A stretch of 64,000 bases of DNA from positions 1 through 64,000 of the forward strand of contig OY288172.1 in NCBI GenBank assembly GCA_958439195.1. The letters are read 5' to 3'. Shown here piece after piece: positions 25,182-33,313 of the stretch; the first letter of the stretch is position 1, and each line of letters opens with the position of its first letter. Under the pieces are notes generated by a model that had not been told where the DNA came from, did not search any database, and saw nothing but the letters and a program-made list of their open reading frames with translations. Position numbers and translations under genes: made by a program. The stretch comes from an uncultured Paracoccaceae bacterium (GTDB lineage: Bacteria > Pseudomonadota > Alphaproteobacteria > Rhodobacterales > Rhodobacteraceae).

Positions 25182-25258
25182 GACCGCCACCAGCGGCCAT
25201 TGCCCGAACCCCACCCCTTCGCCTATAGTTTCGCAGACTTGCACAAAGGGGCGCGCTT

Positions 25259-25342
25259 ATGTCGGGTACCGGACTACAAACCCTGTCCTACTTCGTCCTT
25301 CTTGCGCTCATCCTCTATACAGCCGGCAGCGGGGTGCAGTGA
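25259..25342 (+). CDS. 27-residue small membrane ORF upstream of xpaC
   Basis: ATG at 25259, stop TGA at 25340-25342, one base before the ATG of the XpaC-family gene. AAAGGGG lies about eight bases upstream, a good ribosome-binding site. The product reads MSGTGLQTLSYFVLLALI then LYTAGSGVQ: a single hydrophobic helix with a polar N-terminus. Tight spacing suggests it is translated and coupled to the next gene. It could instead be a leader peptide. Conservation in relatives would decide. Confidence 0.55.
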   Translation: MSGTGLQTLSYFVLLALILYTAGSGVQ

Positions 25343-25343
25343 C

Positions 25344-26240
25344 ATGGCCCAACGCTATGGCGGAAAATTCAGCCCCGATGGCGATCGCCGCGGCAACGCC
25401 AATCAGACACACGGCCAAACCACGCCTGTGACGCCCCACCGCTTTGATGGCAAACGCCCGCGGCGCGCGGGCGCGCGCGTCAACATGTTCTTCTTTGCCT
25501 CGCTCACCCTGCTGCTCCCCGCCTTTACGGGGGGGCCAGATGCGCTTTTTGCGGGCCTCGGCGCCACCGCGCTCTTGCTGCTTGCCGCATGGCTGACCCG
25601 CGAAGGCAACCGCGCGCACCAGGAATATGATGACCGCCGCATCGCCCGCCGCCCCGCCATCCCGCGCAAGATCTTTGCCTCTGTCCTCACCGGCGCGGGC
25701 CTTGCCCTGGCCGCCTCCATCAGCCAGCCGGGCCTTGTTCCCGTGGGCTTTGCCATCGCAGGCGGCCTTTTGCACCTCATGGCCTTCGGCCCCGATCCCC
25801 TGCGCGACAAGGGGGCCGAAGGCATCGATACCTACCAGACCGACCGTGTTGCCCGCGCCGTCGATGATGCCGAAAAACTGCTGGCAGGCATGAAGGACGC
25901 GATCCTGCGCGCAAATGACCGCGCGCTGGAAACCCGCGTTGACCGCTTCACCACCACCGCCCGCGCCATGTTCCGCACGATCGAGGCCGATCCCCGCGAC
26001 CTGACCGCCGCGCGCAAGTATCTTTCGGTCTACCTGACAGGCGCCCGCGACGCGACGGTGAAATTCGTCGACCTCTACCGCCAGAACCGCGACCCGTCCG
26101 CCCGTGCCGATTACGAATCGCTGCTCACCGATCTGGAAACCAACTTCGCCGCCCGCACCCAGACCCTTCTCAGCGACAACCGCACGGATCTGGATGTCGA
26201 AATCGGCGTCCTGCGCGAACGATTGCAGCGCGAACATTAA
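25344..26240 (+). CDS. xpaC: XpaC-family membrane protein (5-bromo-4-chloroindolyl phosphate hydrolysis protein)
   Basis: 298 residues. A polar N-terminus of about 45 residues, two hydrophobic hairpins (about residues 48-80 and 105-145, the second ending IAGGLLHLMAFGPDP), and a cytosolic helical domain (YQTDRVARAVDDAEKLLAGMKDAILRAND onward) matching XpaC. Despite the name, enzymatic hydrolysis by the family is doubtful. In Bacillus xpaC is adjacent to yaaN, a TelA homologue; here a TelA gene follows two genes later. Start at MAQRYGG, one base after the small ORF's stop. Confidence 0.82.
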   Translation: MAQRYGGKFSPDGDRRGNANQTHGQTTPVTPHRFDGKRPRRAGARVNMFFFASLTLLLPAFTGGPDALFAGLGATALLLLAAWLTREGNRAHQEYDDRRIARRPAIPRKIFASVLTGAGLALAASISQPGLVPVGFAIAGGLLHLMAFGPDPLRDKGAEGIDTYQTDRVARAVDDAEKLLAGMKDAILRANDRALETRVDRFTTTARAMFRTIEADPRDLTAARKYLSVYLTGARDATVKFVDLYRQNRDPSARADYESLLTDLETNFAARTQTLLSDNRTDLDVEIGVLRERLQREH

Positions 26241-26330
26241 CCAAATTAAACCCGTAGCTTTCCACGTCCTCGCCCCATTCCCGCCATCCCCCAAGGCCAC
26301 GCTGGCCCTATCAAAACGGGATCGTGCCAC

Positions 26331-27224
26331 ATGAAGACCGCCCTCTTCACCCTCGCCGCCCTTTTCGGCCTTGGCCTTGGCCTTGCGGTCGTGGGCGTCG
26401 AATTTGGCCGTCGCCTTTTAGGGGGGCTGCTGGCCATGCTGGGCCTTGGCGTGCTGACCTGGGTCTTTGCTGACCGGCTGCCAAGCCGTGCTGCCATCGC
26501 AGCAGGCTCCCGCGCGGTGATGGCACATTCTGCGGCCCAGATCCTTGGCCTTCGCCTCTTTCGCGCCAATATCGGCCTCGCCAACCGCCTTGTCACCCTG
26601 TCCCGGATGACATCGGGCCACATGACATTGGTCAGAACTGTGGTGGCAAAGGCACCACGTCTGCCGCTTTCTCCCCTGCTTTCTGTCCTGATGGGCCTGT
26701 CGCTGGGTGCCGCCCTGGCCCGCGACCATGCCGACCTGCCCGCAGCCCTGCTCTGCGGCGGCTTGGCTGGCACTCTCCACCTTCTCGCCACGGCCCCGGC
26801 ACCCCGTCGCCGCGACACCACGCCAACGCTGCCGCGAATCGGCGATGACACCCAAACCCATCTGGCCCGCCTGATCGCGGCCATCGCCCCGTGCCGCGAC
26901 CCGCATCTGCATGTCGCCGCCCGTGCGCTGCGCCGGACCGCAACCGCGCTCGCCGCCGAGGTGGACAGCAACAGCTTCGCCCTGCCCGAAGCCCGCCACG
27001 CCCTCACCCTCTGGCTGCCCGCGCTCGCCGATGCCGCCGAAGCCTTGCGCCAGCACCACATCACCCAGGCGACCCTGATCACGCCCGATGCGGCCAACCC
27101 CAAAATCGACCAAACGGCCGCCCTGACCAGCACCTTTCTGCGCGTGACAAACCAACTCACGCAACTGACCCAGCAGCCAGAAACCGGCACCGCGCAGCCC
27201 GCCTTTGCGCAGGCGGCTACCTGA
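26331..27224 (+). CDS. diverged XpaC-like membrane protein, tandem paralogue
   Basis: 297 residues, not obviously a named family. The layout copies its upstream neighbour: two N-terminal hydrophobic segments, a second hairpin at about residues 113-150 ending CGGLAGTLHLLATAPAP (compare IAGGLLHLMAFGPDP), then a helical domain in which RALRRTATALAAEVDSNSF...EARHALTLWLPALADAAEAL lines up with RFTTTARAMFRTIEADPRD...ARKYLSVYLTGARDATVKF. I infer an old tandem duplication of xpaC with strong divergence. Function unknown. Confidence 0.7.
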   Translation: MKTALFTLAALFGLGLGLAVVGVEFGRRLLGGLLAMLGLGVLTWVFADRLPSRAAIAAGSRAVMAHSAAQILGLRLFRANIGLANRLVTLSRMTSGHMTLVRTVVAKAPRLPLSPLLSVLMGLSLGAALARDHADLPAALLCGGLAGTLHLLATAPAPRRRDTTPTLPRIGDDTQTHLARLIAAIAPCRDPHLHVAARALRRTATALAAEVDSNSFALPEARHALTLWLPALADAAEALRQHHITQATLITPDAANPKIDQTAALTSTFLRVTNQLTQLTQQPETGTAQPAFAQAAT

Positions 27225-27389
27225 TCGCGCCCTTTCCCCGGCGTCATCACGCTTTTCTCGCATCCTGCTGCAAAACCACACTGGAAAATCCGCCCAACCT
27301 GTCGCAACCTGCGCGGGATCAAACGGCCCGACCTCATTTCATCACCTATGCGCTGCCCGACCCAGCCGCCGAGCAACAAGGATAGCCCC

Positions 27390-28574
27390 ATGTCCACCAC
27401 CGTCCGCGAAGATGCCGCCAAAGCCCTGGCCGAAGTTGAGGCGCTGACAACCGCCATCCTTCCCGCCCCGGTGGCCGAAATTGTCCCGCTCGACGCCGCT
27501 CCCGCCGACAAGGCCGAAGAGATCCGTCAGCGCATGGCCGAGGTGGACCTGACCAACACCCAATCCATCATTGCCTTCGGCTCCTCCGCTCAGGCAGAAT
27601 TGCAGGTCATCTCGCAAGACATGCTTGCCGGCGTAAAGAACAAGGATGTCGGCCCCGCCGGCGACGCGCTGCGCGAGATTGTCACCACCATTCGCGGCTT
27701 TGCGTCCGAAGAACTGGACCTTGGCCGCGAACGCAGTTGGTGGGACAAGATCACCGGGCAGGCCGCACCGCTGGCCAAATTCGTGGCCCGCTACGAAGAG
27801 GTGCAATCCCAGATCGACAAGATCACCGAAAACCTGCTGAAGCATGAACATGCCCTGCTCAAGGACATAAAGTCGCTTGACCTGCTTTACGAAAAGACCC
27901 TGCGCTTCTACGACGAACTGGCCCTCTACATCGCGGCAGGCGAAGCAAAACTGTCCGAGACGGACAGCACCACCATCCCCGCGAAAGAGGCCGCCGTCAC
28001 CGCTGCCCCGGAAATGAACAAGGTCAAGGTGGCGCAGGAACTGCGCGACCTGCGCGCCGCCCGCGATGATCTGGAACGCCGCGTCCACGACCTGAAACTC
28101 ACCCGCCAGGTCACAATGCAATCCCTGCCCTCGATCCGCCTGGTGCAGGAAAACGACAAAAGCCTTGTCACCAAGATCAACTCTACCCTGGTGAACACCG
28201 TGCCGCTCTGGGAAACCCAGCTTGCCCAGGCCGTCACCATCCAGCGCAGCAAGGAAGCCGCCGAAGCCGTGCGCGAGGCGAACGATCTGACCAACGAACT
28301 GCTGAAATCCAACGCCGAAAACCTGCAAGAGGCGAACAAGGTGGTGCGCGAGGAAATGGAACGCGGCGTCTTTGACATCGAATCCGTCCGCGCCGCCAAT
28401 GAAACCCTGATTGCCACCATCGAAGACAGCCTCCGCATCGCCGACGAAGGCAAGGCCCGCCGCGCCACTGCCGAAGTGGAGCTGAAAAAGATGGAAGGCG
28501 ATCTGCGCGACACCCTGTCCTCGGCCCGCGCGCGCAGCACGCAATCCCGGCCTGCCGACACACCCGAAACCTGA
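27390..28574 (+). CDS. toxic anion resistance TelA/YaaN-family protein
   Basis: 394 residues, soluble and almost wholly helical, predicted coiled coil. TelA landmarks: QISQ-like NTQSIIAFGSSAQAELQVISQDML, FARYEEVQSQIDKITENLLKHEHALLKDIKSLDLLYE, and SLPSIRLVQENDKSLVTKINSTLVNTVPLWETQLAQAV. TelA members were named for tellurite resistance, but a direct role is unproven. It is transcribed with the XpaC-like genes. Start at 27390 follows AAGGAT; the frame upstream is not conserved-looking. Confidence 0.9.
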   Translation: MSTTVREDAAKALAEVEALTTAILPAPVAEIVPLDAAPADKAEEIRQRMAEVDLTNTQSIIAFGSSAQAELQVISQDMLAGVKNKDVGPAGDALREIVTTIRGFASEELDLGRERSWWDKITGQAAPLAKFVARYEEVQSQIDKITENLLKHEHALLKDIKSLDLLYEKTLRFYDELALYIAAGEAKLSETDSTTIPAKEAAVTAAPEMNKVKVAQELRDLRAARDDLERRVHDLKLTRQVTMQSLPSIRLVQENDKSLVTKINSTLVNTVPLWETQLAQAVTIQRSKEAAEAVREANDLTNELLKSNAENLQEANKVVREEMERGVFDIESVRAANETLIATIEDSLRIADEGKARRATAEVELKKMEGDLRDTLSSARARSTQSRPADTPET

Positions 28575-28623
28575 CAGCCACATCGTCTTCCGCCCCACTC
28601 AAGCCCGCATCGGCCATAATCAC

Positions 28624-29565
28624 ATGACTTTTCCCAAGACCCTCGCCGCCATTGCGCTGGCAGGGCTGACCTCCTGCACACCCACCACGGTTCCGACCCG
28701 TGGCCCTGTCCCGGCGACCCAGCAACCCGCCGCCTTGCCCACCGTTCCGCCTGCGGAAACCCCTGCCTCTGCCGCCGCCCGTGCGCATTACACCCGCGTG
28801 CAGGCGCAGCTTTTGTCTCAGGGTCTGTTGCGCACCGATGGTGGGGGCCGTGACACCCCCTTCACCGACAGGATGCTTGCGGAAAACTTCATCCGCATCG
28901 CGCTTTACGATGAATACACCCGCACCGCCTCAGGCCCGGTGCAACGCATGACGACCAGCCGCATCCGCAAATGGCAGGCTCCGGTCCGCGTCGGCCTGCG
29001 CTTTGGCCCCTCCACCCCGCCTGACCGCCGCGCCGCCGACACCGCGCGCGTGTCGTCGTTCCTGCAACGCCTGTCACGGGCCACCGGCCACCCCATCGGG
29101 CTGGATGACCGCGCGCCCAACTTCTTCATCCACATCGTCTCCGAAGATGAACGCCGCGCCCTTGGCCCACAGATCCGCAGCGCCCTGCCGGGCCTATCCG
29201 GCTCCGAGGTTGCCGCCATCACCGAAATGCCGCGCTCGACCTATTGCCTCGTCTACGCCATGTCCGCATCCGACGGGGCCAGCTACACCCGCGCCTTCGC
29301 CGTGATCCGCGCCGAACACCCCGATCTGCTGCGCCTCTCCTGCCTGCACGAAGAAATCGCCCAAGGTCTGGGCCTCGCCAATGACAGCCCCACGGCCCGC
29401 CCCTCGATCTTCAACGATGATGAGGAATTCGCCCTCCTCACCCGGCAGGACGAACTCATGCTGCGCATCCTCTACAACCCCGCCCTTATCCCCGGCATGA
29501 CAGAAACGCAGGCCCGCCCCATCGTGGAATCGCTTGCAGCACGGCTGACAGGCGGCAACAGTTAG
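28624..29565 (+). CDS. DUF2927 lipoprotein
   Basis: 313 residues. Signal peptide with lipobox LTSC at about residues 15-18, a Pro/Thr-rich linker, then a DUF2927-type domain: FTDRMLAENFIRIALYDEY, FFIHIVSEDERRALG, and the C-terminal LRLSCLHEEIAQGLGLANDSP with FNDDEEFALLTRQDELMLRILYNP. The HEEIAQ segment resembles a degenerate metallopeptidase helix (HExx), though a third ligand is not evident. It is the envelope-exposed member of this gene run, 49 bp after the TelA gene. Confidence 0.82.
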   Translation: MTFPKTLAAIALAGLTSCTPTTVPTRGPVPATQQPAALPTVPPAETPASAAARAHYTRVQAQLLSQGLLRTDGGGRDTPFTDRMLAENFIRIALYDEYTRTASGPVQRMTTSRIRKWQAPVRVGLRFGPSTPPDRRAADTARVSSFLQRLSRATGHPIGLDDRAPNFFIHIVSEDERRALGPQIRSALPGLSGSEVAAITEMPRSTYCLVYAMSASDGASYTRAFAVIRAEHPDLLRLSCLHEEIAQGLGLANDSPTARPSIFNDDEEFALLTRQDELMLRILYNPALIPGMTETQARPIVESLAARLTGGNS

Positions 29566-29614
29566 CGGTGACAGATGGCCACGCGCCCGCGCGCATCGGC
29601 AAGGAGGTTTCAAA

Positions 29615-30709
29615 ATGGTCTTCGATTTCCTCAAGGGCGAATTCATCGACGTCATCGACTGGACCGATGACACCCGCGACACGATGGTCTGGCGCTTTGA
29701 ACGGCGCGGCAACGCGATCAAATACGGCGCCAAACTGACCGTCCGCGAAGGCCAGGCCGCGGTTTTCATCCATGAAGGGCAATTGGCCGATGTCTTCGGC
29801 CCCGGCCTCTACATGCTGGAAACCAACAACATGCCGGTGATGACCACGCTTCAGCACTGGGATCACGGCTTCAACTCGCCCTTCAAGGCCGAGGTGTATT
29901 TCATCTCCACCACCCGCTTCAACGATCTGAAATGGGGCACCAAGAACCCGATCATGTGCCGCGACCCGGAATTCGGCCCTGTCCGCATCCGCGCCTTCGG
30001 CACCTATTCCATGCGGGTGGGCGATCCGGGCAAGTTCATGCTGGAAATCGTCGGCACCGATGGTGAATTCACCGCCGATGAAATCAGCTTCCAGATCCGC
30101 AACATCATCATGCAGGAATTCTCCCGCGTGATCGCCTCCTCTGGCATCCCCGTCCTCGACATGGCCGCCAATACGGCAGATTTGGGCAAACTCGTCACCA
30201 CCGCCATCGCGCCCCTGGTGGCCAATTACGGGCTGACCCTGCCGGAATTCTACATCGAAAACATCTCCCTCCCGGAAGAGGTGGAAAAGGCGCTCGACAA
30301 ACGCACTTCGGCGGGGATCGCGGGCGATCTGTCGAAATACATGCAATATTCCGCAGCCGAGGCGTTGGGAAAACCCGGCTCTGGCGGCGGTGACGCAATG
30401 ACCGCCGGCATCGGTGCCGCAATGGGCATGTCGATGGCCCAAAACATGGCCCAAAACATGGGGCCGTGGGGCACCGCCGCCGCCCCGCCCCCGCCGCCCG
30501 CCGCCGCCCGCCAATGGCACCTGGCCGAAAACGGCGCAACCACCGGCCCTTTCGCGGAAAGCGACCTTGCCGCCATGGTGACAGCGGGCCGCCTGCGCCC
30601 CACCACCCATGTCTGGACCGCCGGCATGGACGGCTGGAAAACCGCCACCGAAACAGACCTCGCCCGCCTCTTCTCCCAGATGCCGCCACCTCCGCCGCCT
30701 GGGAACTGA
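29615..30709 (+). CDS. SPFH-domain protein with C-terminal GYF_2 domain (YdjI-like)
   Basis: 364 residues. An SPFH/virion-core-like domain at about residues 20-235 (VWRFERRGNAIKYGAKLTVREGQAAVF; FGTYSMRVGDPGKFMLEIVG), a Gly/Met/Pro-rich linker, and a GYF_2 domain at about residues 300-355 (RQWHLAENGATTGPFAESDL ... HVWTAGMDGWKTA). Bacillus YdjI has the same SPFH type. A near-perfect AAGGAGG precedes the start. SPFH proteins organise membrane domains; the GYF_2 module probably binds proline-rich partners. Confidence 0.88.
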   Translation: MVFDFLKGEFIDVIDWTDDTRDTMVWRFERRGNAIKYGAKLTVREGQAAVFIHEGQLADVFGPGLYMLETNNMPVMTTLQHWDHGFNSPFKAEVYFISTTRFNDLKWGTKNPIMCRDPEFGPVRIRAFGTYSMRVGDPGKFMLEIVGTDGEFTADEISFQIRNIIMQEFSRVIASSGIPVLDMAANTADLGKLVTTAIAPLVANYGLTLPEFYIENISLPEEVEKALDKRTSAGIAGDLSKYMQYSAAEALGKPGSGGGDAMTAGIGAAMGMSMAQNMAQNMGPWGTAAAPPPPPAAARQWHLAENGATTGPFAESDLAAMVTAGRLRPTTHVWTAGMDGWKTATETDLARLFSQMPPPPPPGN

Positions 30710-30712
30710 TTC

Positions 30713-31801
30713 ATGGCACGGGACGAAACCCACTGGCCCTGCAACACCTGCGGGGCCGATCTTCGCTATGCGCCCGGCGCCACCGAACTGGTCTGCGACC
30801 ATTGCGGCGCACGCCAACCCATCCCCGACCTGCCCGAAGCCCGCCCCCGCGCGCTGAATGAAATTGATCTCGCCCGCGGCCTCGCGGATGACCTGCCCAC
30901 CACCCAGATGGAAGAGGTCCGCATCACCCCCTGCCCGTCCTGCGGCGCGCAGGTCGAATTCCGGGGCGCGACCCATGCCACCGAATGTCCCTTCTGCGCC
31001 ACCCCCGTCGCCATCGGCACGGGCGAAGAGCGGCGGATCAAACCGCAGGCCGTTCTGCCCTTCGCGCTTACCGAAAAACAGGCCCGCGACGCCATGACCA
31101 ACTGGCTGGGCAGCCTCTGGTTCGCCCCCAACGGCCTGCAAGACTACGCCCGCAAGGGCCGCACCCTGAATGGTCTCTATGTGCCCTACTGGACCTTTGA
31201 CGCCGCCACCCGGTCGCATTATCGCGGGCAACGCGGCGATCACTACTATGAAACCCGCACCGTTACCCGCAATGGCAAGCGTGAAACAGAACAGGTCCGC
31301 CGCACCCGCTGGTCTGCCCGCTCGGGCTGGGTCGCGCGCCGCTTTGATGATGTGCTGATCCTCGCCAGCCAAAGCCTGCCCCGCCACTATACCGACAATC
31401 TCGCCCCCTGGGATCTTACCGCCCTGCAACCCTACCGCGCCGATTACCTCGCTGGCTTCACAGCCGAAGGCTACACGGTTTCGCTACAAGACGGCCACGC
31501 CATGGGGCGTGATGTCATGGCGGGCGTCATCCAGCAGGATGTCCGCCACGACATCGGCGGTGATGAACAGCGCATCGAAGACATCGACACCGACTGGTCC
31601 TCTGAAACCTTCAAACACGTCCTCCTGCCCATCTGGATGGCCGCTTACAAATACAACGGCAAAAGCTACCGCTTTGTCGTCAACGGCCAGACCGGCAAGG
31701 TGCAGGGTGAACGCCCGTGGAGCGCGTGGAAAATCGCCTTCGCCATCCTCGCCGCCCTGATCGCCGCAGGCATCGTGCTGGCCGTTACCCAATCCCGCTG
31801 A
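30713..31801 (+). CDS. double zinc-ribbon membrane-anchored protein (YdjG-like)
   Basis: 362 residues. Two zinc ribbons at the N-terminus: CNTCGADLRY...CDHCGA (about residues 10-30) and CPSCGAQVEF...CPFCATP (about 70-95). A middle domain with WTFDAATRSHYRGQRGDHYYETRTV follows, and the C-terminus is a single membrane helix (IAFAILAALIAAGIVLAV). It starts 3 bp after the SPFH gene. In Bacillus, YdjG of the same general build works with SPFH protein YdjI to recruit PspA; no PspA gene is present here. Confidence 0.85.
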   Translation: MARDETHWPCNTCGADLRYAPGATELVCDHCGARQPIPDLPEARPRALNEIDLARGLADDLPTTQMEEVRITPCPSCGAQVEFRGATHATECPFCATPVAIGTGEERRIKPQAVLPFALTEKQARDAMTNWLGSLWFAPNGLQDYARKGRTLNGLYVPYWTFDAATRSHYRGQRGDHYYETRTVTRNGKRETEQVRRTRWSARSGWVARRFDDVLILASQSLPRHYTDNLAPWDLTALQPYRADYLAGFTAEGYTVSLQDGHAMGRDVMAGVIQQDVRHDIGGDEQRIEDIDTDWSSETFKHVLLPIWMAAYKYNGKSYRFVVNGQTGKVQGERPWSAWKIAFAILAALIAAGIVLAVTQSR

Positions 31802-31837
31802 TCCCCTTTCCCTCCCCGACCGCACCGCTCCAAAAAG

Positions 31838-31865
31838 CCCCATCACCTTTCCCCCATCACCTTTC
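31838..31865 (+). repeat. 14-bp perfect tandem duplication
   Basis: Two adjacent copies of ccccatcacctttc, 37 bp after the zinc-ribbon gene. Confidence 0.95.
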
Positions 31866-31885
31866 CCCCTGCACCGCCCTTGCCC

Positions 31886-31907
31886 CTTCAGCTTGGCTCA
31901 AATACCC
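31886..31907 (+). repeat. dispersed TTCATCTTGG motif, copy 7
   Basis: Slightly diverged: cttcagcttggctcaaatac. No hairpin directly attached. Confidence 0.75.
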
Positions 31908-32000
31908 AATGCGGCCTGACCAAAACCGCGCAAGGGCGCAGAACTTTCTCCCCCGCAAGCTGCGCCAGTTTCCGTCACGATGTCTGGTTTCAGAAATCGC

Positions 32001-32043
32001 CAAAATTCTTCGAAGAATTTTGCAAATTCCTTCCAAGGAATTT
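32001..32043. repeat. two adjacent AT-rich palindromes
   Basis: 32001-32022 is a perfect inverted repeat (CAAAATTCTTC/GAAGAATTTTG). 32024-32043 is AAATTCCTT-cc-AAGGAATTT followed by TT. The second hairpin with its T-run looks like an intrinsic terminator on the plus strand; the two sequences resemble each other. Confidence 0.75.
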
Positions 32044-32103
32044 TTGCCTCCCCCGCCCGATTCCTTCCCCCCGCAGCCCTTGGTTAACGTCCCCTGCACC
32101 CCC

Positions 32104-32160
32104 CGTGCGTATGCACAGCCGTCTGCACTGCGCGTCTGCACCAGCAGCGGCACCGCCAAA
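32104..32160 (+). repeat. CTGCAC-rich element, copy 1
   Basis: Shares the 21-nt core (TCTGCACTGCGC then GTCTGCACC) exactly with the reverse complement of 51801-51860, plus flanking similarity; GTTAACG lies just upstream in both. Located 122 bp before purC. Confidence 0.8.
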
Positions 32161-32281
32161 TACCCCGACCACCCCGAATTAACCCAGCGCCCGCAAGGAC
32201 TTGGCCAAACTCCCATCCCACCGCTTGACACCGACCCCGCCTCACAGCATCACCCCCTGAACTGCACGCAAGGGGGCCTTG

Positions 32282-33241
32282 ATGACCGACCTCACCCGCA
32301 TCCTGACCGAGGCGCATATCCCCGAACTCCCGAACCCCTATTTCGGCAAGGTCCGCGATTGTTATGACCTGCCCGATGGCACCCGCATCCTGATTTCCTC
32401 TGACCGGATCTCCGCCTTCGACCGCATCCTCGCCGCCATCCCCTTCAAGGGCCAGGTGTTGACCCAGACCGCGAAATTCTGGTTCGAACACACTGCCGAC
32501 ATCTGCCCCAACCATGTGATTTCCTACCCCGATCCCAATGTCGTCATCGGCAAACGCCTGACGATCCTGCCCGTTGAAATCGTCGTCCGTGGCTATCTGG
32601 CGGGCACCACCGGCACCTCGATCCTGACCCTCTACAAACAGGGGGAACGGCAGATGTATGGTCATACCCTGCCCGACGGGTTGCGCGACAATCAGGCGCT
32701 TCCTGCGCCCATCATCACCCCCACATCCAAGGCCTTCGATGGTGGCCATGACGAACCCCTCACCGCCCAAGACATTGTTTCCCAAGGACTTCTGACACAG
32801 GCACAATGGGACGACGTTTCGCACAAGGCGCTCGCCCTCTTTGCCCGCGGCCAGCAAATGGCGGCGGAACGTGGCCTGATCCTGGTGGACACCAAGTATG
32901 AATTCGGCACCGATGCCGACGGCAACATCCTTCTGGCCGATGAAATCCACACCCCGGATTCCAGCCGCTATTGGCTTGCCTCAGGCTATGACGAAGCGTT
33001 CGAAAACGGCACCCGCCCGCCCAGCTTTGACAAGGATGTCATCCGGGCCTGGGTCGCCGCCCGCTGCGACCCTTACAGCGACCCGATCCCAGAGATTCCG
33101 GCCGACATGATCCAGCACACAGCGCAGGTCTATATCGACGCGTTCGAGGCGATCACCGGTCAGCCCTTCATCCCCGACACGACCGGCGACACCCCACTTG
33201 CGCGCGTCCGCGCCAACCTTGCCCCGTGGTTCAAGGTCTAA
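32282..33241 (+). CDS. purC: SAICAR synthase (phosphoribosylaminoimidazole-succinocarboxamide synthase)
   Basis: 319 residues. Catalyses step 8 of purine synthesis, joining CAIR and aspartate with ATP. Signatures: GKVRDCYDLPDGTRILISSDRISAFDRI and VEIVVRGYLAGTTGTS, plus LVDTKYEFGTDADGNILLADEIHTPDSSRYW. It is of the longer, yeast Ade1-like type found in many proteobacteria as well. ATG at 32282 is chosen over a TTG one codon upstream. No other pur gene is adjacent. Confidence 0.96.
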   Translation: MTDLTRILTEAHIPELPNPYFGKVRDCYDLPDGTRILISSDRISAFDRILAAIPFKGQVLTQTAKFWFEHTADICPNHVISYPDPNVVIGKRLTILPVEIVVRGYLAGTTGTSILTLYKQGERQMYGHTLPDGLRDNQALPAPIITPTSKAFDGGHDEPLTAQDIVSQGLLTQAQWDDVSHKALALFARGQQMAAERGLILVDTKYEFGTDADGNILLADEIHTPDSSRYWLASGYDEAFENGTRPPSFDKDVIRAWVAARCDPYSDPIPEIPADMIQHTAQVYIDAFEAITGQPFIPDTTGDTPLARVRANLAPWFKV

Positions 33242-33313
33242 GGTCCGCATGCTGGATGTTTGCGCTAACACAGCGCGATCCGCTAAGGTCCATCCCAACC
33301 GAAGGAGGCCAAA

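Larger units (their letters stand above)
31802..32281. other. 480-bp intergenic region rich in repeats
   Basis: No convincing gene. In order: a 14-bp tandem duplication (31838-31865), a TTCATCTTGG motif copy (31886-31907), two adjacent AT-rich palindromes (32001-32043), and a CTGCAC-rich element (32104-32160). It likely holds the end of the TelA-SPFH run and the purC promoter. Confidence 0.75.

Noticed and set aside
29486..31429. 647-codon minus-strand frame opposite the SPFH and zinc-ribbon genes
   Set aside because: Same kind of shadow; no ribosome-binding site and low-complexity translation.
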